A DNA stretch of 9,890 nucleotides from AC-32 sp035518635 (GTDB lineage: Bacteria; Actinomycetota; Thermoleophilia; Gaiellales; Gaiellaceae). Made by a program: the position numbers and the translations under genes. Position 1 is the first letter of the stretch, and every line of letters begins with the position of its first letter. Where the stretch lies: NCBI GenBank assembly GCA_035518635.1, contig DATIXI010000058.1:1-9890 (forward strand), in the 5' to 3' direction. Below are positions 6,534 to 9,890 of the stretch, piece by piece. Under the pieces are notes generated by a model. It was not told the DNA's origin and ran no database searches. It saw only the letters and a list, made by a program, of their open reading frames with translations.

Positions 6534-6540
6534 TAGCCTA
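6534..6540. promoter_or_regulatory. Overlapping divergent -10-like elements in the pspA / MBL-hydrolase gap
   Basis: The sequence CTAGCCTAG (6533-6541) gives TAGCCT on the plus strand (6534-6539) and TAGGCT on the minus strand (6540-6535). Both fit the actinobacterial TANNNT -10 pattern. The plus-strand hexamer ends 8 nt before the GTG at 6548, the spacing expected for a leaderless mRNA. The minus-strand one would give pspA a leader of about 20 nt carrying its Shine-Dalgarno. No good -35 is seen for either, so this is a candidate only. Confidence 0.35.
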
Positions 6541-6547
6541 GCGGGCA

Positions 6548-7219
6548 GTGATCGTCGAGCGGAGCATGCACCCGGAATGGCTGTCCAACGCGTACTTCAT
6601 CGCGGACATGACCGGAGGGACGGGTGTCTTCGTCGACTCGGGCGCGCCCCTCCAGCCGCTCTTCGACGCCGTCGACCGGCATGGGGTGAGGGTCACGCAC
6701 CTGCTCACGACCCACGCCGACCACGACCACATCGCGGGCGACGAGCAGGTCCTGCGGGAGTTCGGCCTCAAGGCGGCCACCAAGCGCGGCCTGATGACGG
6801 GCGGCCTCGAGATCGAGGCGCTCAAGACCCCCGGCCACAAGGACGACCACCTCGCCTACGTCTTCAACGGCGAGCTCGTCTGTACCGGCGACGTGCTGTT
6901 CAAGGACGCGGTCGGCGGGGGAGACCTCGACCAGATCCGCCGCTCGGTGATGGAGGTGCTCATGCAGCTCCCCGACCAGATGCGCGTGCTGCCCGGCCAC
7001 ACCGACGAGACGACGATCGGGCGCGAACGGGAGGAGAACCCGTTCATCCGCGTCTGGCGCGGAGCGCAGCCCGAGGGCACCGAGCGCGTGCGCGTCGGCG
7101 GCGAGGACGCGACGCTGATCGTCTGGTCGCCGGACTACGACGGCAACGGCAAGGCCTGGGTCCGGTTCGACGACGGTCGCGACGCGATCGTCGGCGGCTC
7201 GCGGGTGGAACGAGGCTAA
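6548..7219 (+). CDS. Metallo-beta-lactamase-fold hydrolase (glyoxalase II-like)
   Basis: The product is a 223-residue soluble metal-dependent hydrolase. Metal-binding motifs appear in order: THADHDHIAG (His56, Asp58, Asp60, His61), PGH at His97, TGDVLF with bridging Asp115, and LPGH at His151. The first motif is H-x-D-x-D-H rather than the usual H-x-H-x-D-H, so one site-1 His is replaced by Asp. A C-terminal extension (about 160-223) with VWSPDYDGNGKAWVRFDDGRDAIVGGS follows the core. The substrate cannot be read from sequence; a thioester or other thiol-linked compound is plausible given the thioredoxin-fold neighbour. The GTG at 6548 is preferred because it keeps the MIVERSMHPEWLSNAY start and suits a leaderless message. 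ATG at 6566 is the alternative. It is the first gene of a three-gene unit. Confidence 0.88.
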   Translation: MIVERSMHPEWLSNAYFIADMTGGTGVFVDSGAPLQPLFDAVDRHGVRVTHLLTTHADHDHIAGDEQVLREFGLKAATKRGLMTGGLEIEALKTPGHKDDHLAYVFNGELVCTGDVLFKDAVGGGDLDQIRRSVMEVLMQLPDQMRVLPGHTDETTIGREREENPFIRVWRGAQPEGTERVRVGGEDATLIVWSPDYDGNGKAWVRFDDGRDAIVGGSRVERG

Positions 7220-7228
7220 GGAGGGACC

Positions 7229-7519
7229 ATGGCGATCAAGCTCCACCGCTGCACGCAGATGTGGGTCACGTTCGGCGGCCACCCGTGCTGGCGGGTGCAG
7301 AAGGCGCTCGACGAGGCCGGGATCCAGTACGAGGTGGTGAAGATGCCCTGGGGCCGGTGGAACCGCGAGGAGACGAAGCAGCGGACCGGCCAGAGCTCCT
7401 ACCCGTGGATCGAGTTCGAGGACGGCTCGATCTACCGCGAGCAGTCGAAGGACATGGCAGCGCGTGTGGGCGCGGGAACGCTGCAGGACGCGCCCCGCAC
7501 CCAGCCGCCCGCCGCGTGA
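7229..7519 (+). CDS. Glutaredoxin/GST-N-like thioredoxin-fold protein
   Basis: The product is 96 residues and cytosolic. GGHPCWRVQKALDEAGIQYEVVKM aligns with the start of a glutaredoxin or GST N-terminal domain, and SSYPWIEFEDGSIYREQSKDMA carries the expected cis-proline (Pro59) and the DG...ES-like thiol-binding region. Cys20 falls where the second Cys of a CPYC motif would be; the first position is Gly17, so a two-cysteine redox site is absent. Another Cys lies at position 8. This suggests a GST-type or monothiol binding role, perhaps with mycothiol rather than glutathione in an actinomycete (inference). The ATG at 7229 has AAGGAGGG (7218-7225) overlapping the previous gene's TAA. Its own TGA overlaps the next GTG as GTGA, so all three genes are probably coupled. 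Confidence 0.85.
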   Translation: MAIKLHRCTQMWVTFGGHPCWRVQKALDEAGIQYEVVKMPWGRWNREETKQRTGQSSYPWIEFEDGSIYREQSKDMAARVGAGTLQDAPRTQPPAA

Positions 7520-8154
7520 TCGTGCCGGACGAGATCGAGGAGTACGCAGAGGCGCACACGACGCCTCCGCCCGACCTGCTCGCTTCGCTCAGCGCCGAGA
7601 CGCAGGCGACGCTGTCGTCGCCGCAGATGCTGGCCGGCGCGATCGAGGGCCGGTTCCTGGAGCTGCTCGTCTACGCGCTCGGCGCCAGGCGCGTGCTCGA
7701 GCTGGGCACGTTTAGCGGCTACTCGGCGCTCTCGATGGCGCTCGGCCTCCCCGAGGGCGGCCACATCCACACGTGCGAGGCCGACGAGGAGCACGCCGAG
7801 GTCGCGCGCCGCTACATCGCGAAGAGCCCGTACGCCGACCGGATCACCGTCCACTCCGGGCCGGCGCTGGAGACGATCGGGCGGCTCGAGGGCGACTGGG
7901 ACTTCGTCTTCATCGACGCCGACAAGCAGAATTACGTGAACTACTTCGAGACGCTGCTGCCCCGTCTCGCTCCGCGGGGGCTGATCGCGTTCGACAACAC
8001 CCTCTGGAGCGGCGCGGTCCTCGAGGACGAGGGCATTTCGGATAACACGCGGGCGATCAAGGAGCTGAACGACCGCCTGGCGAGCGACCCGCGCGTGACC
8101 GCGGTGCTGCTGACGGTTCGCGACGGCGTGACGCTGGTTCGGCGAAACAGCTAG
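7516..8154 (+). CDS. Cation-dependent SAM O-methyltransferase (CCoAOMT/MdmC-like)
   Basis: The product is a 212-residue class I S-adenosylmethionine-dependent methyltransferase of the small metal-dependent O-methyltransferase family, acting on catechol-like or other hydroxylated acceptors. The SAM-binding motif is VLELGTFSGYSAL (60-72), with the acidic end of strand 2 in CEADEEHAE (87-95). The metal ligands expected for the family are Asp134 in FIDADKQNY and Asp160-Asn161 in AFDN. A conserved-looking NTLWSGAV and a DGVTLVRR terminal strand complete the fold. GTG at 7516 is used because it overlaps the upstream TGA by 4 nt; GTG at 7522 is possible. The acceptor is unknown; its coupling to an MBL hydrolase and a thioredoxin-fold protein is the only pathway hint. 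Confidence 0.92.
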   Translation: MIVPDEIEEYAEAHTTPPPDLLASLSAETQATLSSPQMLAGAIEGRFLELLVYALGARRVLELGTFSGYSALSMALGLPEGGHIHTCEADEEHAEVARRYIAKSPYADRITVHSGPALETIGRLEGDWDFVFIDADKQNYVNYFETLLPRLAPRGLIAFDNTLWSGAVLEDEGISDNTRAIKELNDRLASDPRVTAVLLTVRDGVTLVRRNS

Positions 8155-8155
8155 C

Positions 8156-8161
8156 TACACT
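8156..8161 (+). promoter_or_regulatory. Candidate -10 element for tRNA-Ala
   Basis: TACACT lies 2 nt after the methyltransferase stop and 11 nt before the tRNA 5' end. It fits TANNNT with a start point near 8168. No clear -35 is seen at 16-18 nt upstream. Read-through from the methyltransferase gene is the alternative. Confidence 0.35.
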
Positions 8162-8172
8162 GTCCCGCGCGC

Positions 8173-8245
8173 GGGGCTATAGCTCAGCTGGGAGAGCGCC
8201 TGGATCGCACCCAGGAGGTCGCCGGTTCGAGTCCGGCTAGCTCCA
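8173..8245 (+). tRNA. tRNA-Ala (anticodon CGC)
   Basis: This is a 73-nt cloverleaf. Acceptor GGGGCTA (8173-8179) pairs with TAGCTCC (8238-8244), with discriminator A at 8245. Position 3 is G opposite T at position 70, the G3-U70 wobble that is the main identity element for alanyl-tRNA synthetase. The D arm is GCTCAGCTGGGAGAGC. The anticodon stem CCTGG/CCAGG encloses ATCGCAC, with anticodon CGC at 8206-8208, reading GCG. The T arm is GCCGG-TTCGAGT-CCGGC. The bases after A73 are CCT, so CCA is not encoded. Confidence 0.97.
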
Positions 8246-8250
8246 CCTAT

Positions 8251-8287
8251 AAACGCCCTGGAAACAGGGACAGAGCGTTTTCTTTTC
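8251..8287 (+). terminator. Intrinsic terminator after tRNA-Ala
   Basis: The outer stem AAACG (8251-8255) pairs with CGTTT (8276-8280). The inner stem CCCTG (8256-8260) pairs with CAGGG (8265-8269), closing on a GAAA tetraloop. A bulge ACAGAG (8270-8275) lies on the 3' side. A T-rich tract, TTTTCTTTT (8278-8286), follows. This is a good rho-independent terminator placed 5 nt after the tRNA, where it would end the tRNA transcript. Confidence 0.75.
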
Positions 8288-8487
8288 TGCGGCGTCAGCG
8301 ACGGGCTTCGGCGATGACTCCGAGCCGGGCTGTGTGGAGAGCTGCTCGTTCAGCACCATCGAGCTCCGGCACCAGAGCGCGACAGAACGACTGACACGGA
8401 TGGGCTACGCACTTCACGCGCTCGAATCAGCAGTTCCTCGGATGCCGCCAAACGGCCTGTTTGGGACCTTTCCGACGGAGGTGGCCG
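8288..8487. other. Non-coding gap between tRNA-Ala terminator and propeller gene
   Basis: About 200 nt, apparently less GC-rich than the surrounding genes. It contains the Shine-Dalgarno of the next gene (GGAGG at 8477-8481). I see no convincing gene, tRNA, repeat of the tRNA 3' end or clear promoter. Open frames crossing it run in a wrong frame or antisense to the next gene. Confidence 0.5.
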
Positions 8488-9582
8488 ATGAAAAGGCTTC
8501 TGACGTGCGTGGTGCTTCTGGGCCTGTGCTCGCTGCTTGCTCTCTCCGTCTCGGCCTCCGCGACGAGCGGGCCGACGCGGAAGCTCAAGCACGCCAGCGG
8601 ATCCGTCACGGCCCTGGCCATGGACGGGCCGCGCGTCGTCTACAGCACCTATAGCACCGACCGGAACGGCGTGTACGTCTGGAACATCCGGTCGGGCGCA
8701 AGCTGGCGAGTGGAGACCACGCCGCGCAGTTACTACCCACTCATCGGTCAGGTCGCGATTGCCGGAGAGCGGGTTGCCTGGGTCAGGCGGACCGTGGAGG
8801 GCAATTCGGAAGAGACCAACGAGGATCTCTATACCGCTTCCTCGACTGGGCGTGGCGTCAAGAGCCTCGCCCACGCCTACCGAGTCCACGAGTTCGGCCG
8901 GGACGAGCTGCAGCGCTGGGACGGCGATTGGATCGGCGGTCTGGCCGGCTCGGGCAAGTTGCTCGTCGTCAGCCGCTGGACGACGAAGCCGACCCTTGGC
9001 GGCCCGAGCTTCGAGACGATCACGAGCGGCAGCCTGAGCCTCATCAGCTCCGGGAAAGGCAGGCTCCACTCACTCGTCGCGGGCGTGCAGTCCGTCGTGT
9101 CGAGATCTGTGGATGCAGGTCGCGTAGCCGTCCTTCGGCCGGACGGCACCATCGGCATCTACTCGGCTTCCGGAGCCCTCCTCAGGCAGGTCACGCCGTG
9201 CTCCGCGGAGGAGATCGCCATGGGCGGCGGGCGGCTGGTCGTGCTGACGCAGACGAAGTCGCTCGAGGTCTATGACGCCCGGACTGGGAAGCTCGAGCAC
9301 AGCTGGCAGGTCAAGACACCGAAGCCATACACGCGAGACGGGCACCTGAAGGCGTTCGGGCGGATCGCGCTCTTTTCGGTCGGTCGTCACCTGCGCATCC
9401 TCGACCTGAACACAGGTAGGAGCGTCAGCCTTCCGACCGCTCTCTCGGGCGGCGCGTGGGACTACGGCGCTGTCGGATCGCTCGGCGTCGTCTACGCGGT
9501 CGACAGCTCCAAGGGAGCCGGAACTCTGGTCTACCTCGCTAGGGCCCGAGTGCTCGCCGCCATCGCCAGAGGCCACCTGTAG
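8488..9582 (+). CDS. Secreted beta-propeller-like repeat protein, function unknown
   Basis: The product has 364 residues. A Sec signal peptide (MKRLLTCVVLLGLCSLLALSVSASA, 1-25) precedes a domain built of repeated short-strand units in which a hydrophobic strand such as RVVYST, RVAWVR, LLVVSR, RVAVLR, RLVVLT, RIALFS or GVVYAV is followed by a turn and a strand such as VYVWNIRSG, IGIYSASG, LEVYDARTG or LRILDLNTG. I count about seven units at about 40-75, 85-125, 148-190, 203-233, 242-272, 285-315 and 323-352. This predicts a seven-bladed beta-propeller of the WD40/PQQ-like type. No catalytic residues or cofactor motif are evident; binding or scaffolding is likely. The ATG at 8488 follows GGAGG at good spacing. 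Codon choice looks less GC-biased than the neighbours, a possible but unmeasured sign of different origin. The gene appears monocistronic. Confidence 0.82.
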   Translation: MKRLLTCVVLLGLCSLLALSVSASATSGPTRKLKHASGSVTALAMDGPRVVYSTYSTDRNGVYVWNIRSGASWRVETTPRSYYPLIGQVAIAGERVAWVRRTVEGNSEETNEDLYTASSTGRGVKSLAHAYRVHEFGRDELQRWDGDWIGGLAGSGKLLVVSRWTTKPTLGGPSFETITSGSLSLISSGKGRLHSLVAGVQSVVSRSVDAGRVAVLRPDGTIGIYSASGALLRQVTPCSAEEIAMGGGRLVVLTQTKSLEVYDARTGKLEHSWQVKTPKPYTRDGHLKAFGRIALFSVGRHLRILDLNTGRSVSLPTALSGGAWDYGAVGSLGVVYAVDSSKGAGTLVYLARARVLAAIARGHL

Positions 9583-9601
9583 GACGGCCCGGTGCCTGTC
9601 C
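9582..9601 (+). terminator. Candidate hairpin terminator after the propeller gene
   Basis: The stem GGAC-GGC (9582-9588) pairs with GCC-T-GTCC (9594-9601), with one bulged T and a CCGGT loop, starting at the last base of the TAG stop. Only a short GGTTTCG follows, so the T-tract is weak. It is plausible as a high-GC terminator; evidence is limited to structure and position. Confidence 0.4.
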
Positions 9602-9715
9602 GGTTTCGCGTCCATTTGTGGGCTTTCCTACGACTCTGCGCACTTCGTCCCGGGACGAGCAGCGTCACACCGTGAGCGGCCAGCCAGGCTACAGCTCTCG
9701 GGCTCAAGCGCCGGA

Positions 9716-9744
9716 TTGATCCTCTGCGGCCAAGGGTCTAGGCT
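9716..9744 (+). promoter_or_regulatory. Candidate sigma-70-type promoter for the S53 protease gene
   Basis: TTGATC (9716-9721) resembles the -35 TTGACA, with a 17-nt spacer to TAGGCT (9739-9744), which resembles TATAAT. The predicted start point near 9751 leaves a leader of about 32 nt that contains the GA-rich ribosome site GAGAGGGGAGAG before the ATG at 9783. The rest of the 9602-9782 gap shows nothing else I can support. Confidence 0.45.
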
Positions 9745-9782
9745 TGTCGGAAGAACATAGCCTCGAGCGAGAGGGGAGAGCC

Positions 9783-9890
9783 ATGCCGTCTGGCCGCGTA
9801 CCGATCGAGGGAAGCGAGCGCGAAGCGCTCCCGGGGGCAAAGAGAGTCGGGCCGATCCCGGCCGACCAGGAGGTGCGGGTGACGATCGTC
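9783..9890 (+). CDS. Sedolisin (S53) family protease, N-terminal prodomain, partial
   Basis: Only the first 36 codons lie in the window; the gene runs off the right edge. The sequence contains VPIEGSEREALPGAKRVGP followed by DQEVRVTIV. This matches the opening of the pro-kumamolisin activation domain, in which a V-P-L-x-G-S-E-R-x-x-x-P-G-A stretch precedes G-P and a beta-strand of the type E-V-T-V. Such proteins are secreted acid-active serine-carboxyl peptidases whose prodomain is cleaved off. No signal peptide is seen at this start, which is common in bacterial members. The ATG at 9783 follows a GA-rich ribosome site. The catalytic domain cannot be checked from this window. Confidence 0.75.
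   Translation, partial: MPSGRVPIEGSEREALPGAKRVGPIPADQEVRVTIV

Noticed and set aside
6577..7515. Upstream extension of the methyltransferase frame to 6577
   Set aside because: It overlaps two convincing genes in the same direction and gives Arg-rich junk; the family N-terminus fits GTG 7516.
8225..8487. tRNA-Ala 3' end as an integration (att) site of a mobile element
   Set aside because: No second copy of the tRNA 3' end and no integrase or recombinase gene is visible in the window.
9820..9834. Inverted repeat GAGCGC-GAA-GCGCTC
   Set aside because: It lies within the coding start of the S53 prodomain and is explained by GC-rich codons; no regulatory context.
9628..9840. 70-codon minus-strand frame at the right end
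   Set aside because: It runs antisense through a likely promoter and the start of the S53 protease gene, with no ribosome site or recognisable domain.
1..9890. CRISPR array, IS element or phage genes
   Set aside because: No regularly spaced repeats, terminal inverted repeats, transposase or phage structural proteins were seen.

Overview
The window is high-GC, gene-dense bacterial DNA whose gene content points to an actinomycete (Actinomycetota). The signs are frequent GTG/TTG starts, 4-nt start/stop overlaps, two tRNA genes without an encoded CCA, and the actinobacterial Psp accessory proteins PspAA and PspAB. A deep lineage such as Thermoleophilia is my guess from overall protein flavour; nothing here proves it.

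Layout, left to right. (1) 81-365 (+) is a small ferredoxin-like-fold protein that converges on tRNA-Ser(UGA) (384-472, -). (2) A leftward run from about 3750 to 564 encodes a polytopic membrane protein with a signal peptide, a monohaem cytochrome c lipoprotein and seryl-tRNA synthetase, and leads into tRNA-Ser. (3) Divergent from it, with start codons only 15 nt apart, run htpX and pspAB (3766-5261, +). (4) 5262-5499 holds a perfect 18-bp palindrome and a frameshifted remnant of an esterase-family alpha/beta hydrolase. (5) pspA-pspAA (6508-5496, -) converges on that remnant. The two halves of an HtpX/PspAB/PspAA/PspA envelope-stress set therefore face each other across a decayed gene. (6) Divergent from pspA is a rightward trio (6548-8154): a metallo-beta-lactamase-fold hydrolase, a glutaredoxin/GST-N-like protein and a cation-dependent O-methyltransferase. 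(7) tRNA-Ala(CGC) (8173-8245) is followed by a convincing intrinsic terminator. (8) 8488-9582 is a secreted protein with about seven beta-propeller-like repeats. (9) From 9783 to the right edge is the start of a sedolisin (S53) protease, recognised from its prodomain.

How the genes fit together. PspA with PspAA, and HtpX with PspAB, form a membrane-integrity and membrane-protein quality-control module. The membrane protein and the cytochrome act at or outside the membrane. serS and its own substrate tRNA-Ser lie side by side. The MBL/Grx/OMT trio looks like one translationally linked unit of unknown substrate.

The Psp module itself is a known actinobacterial arrangement. I do not see a clearly new defence or mobile system. 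The least explained items are the leftward membrane protein plus cytochrome pair, the esterase remnant and palindrome at the Psp junction, and the MBL/Grx-like/OMT trio.
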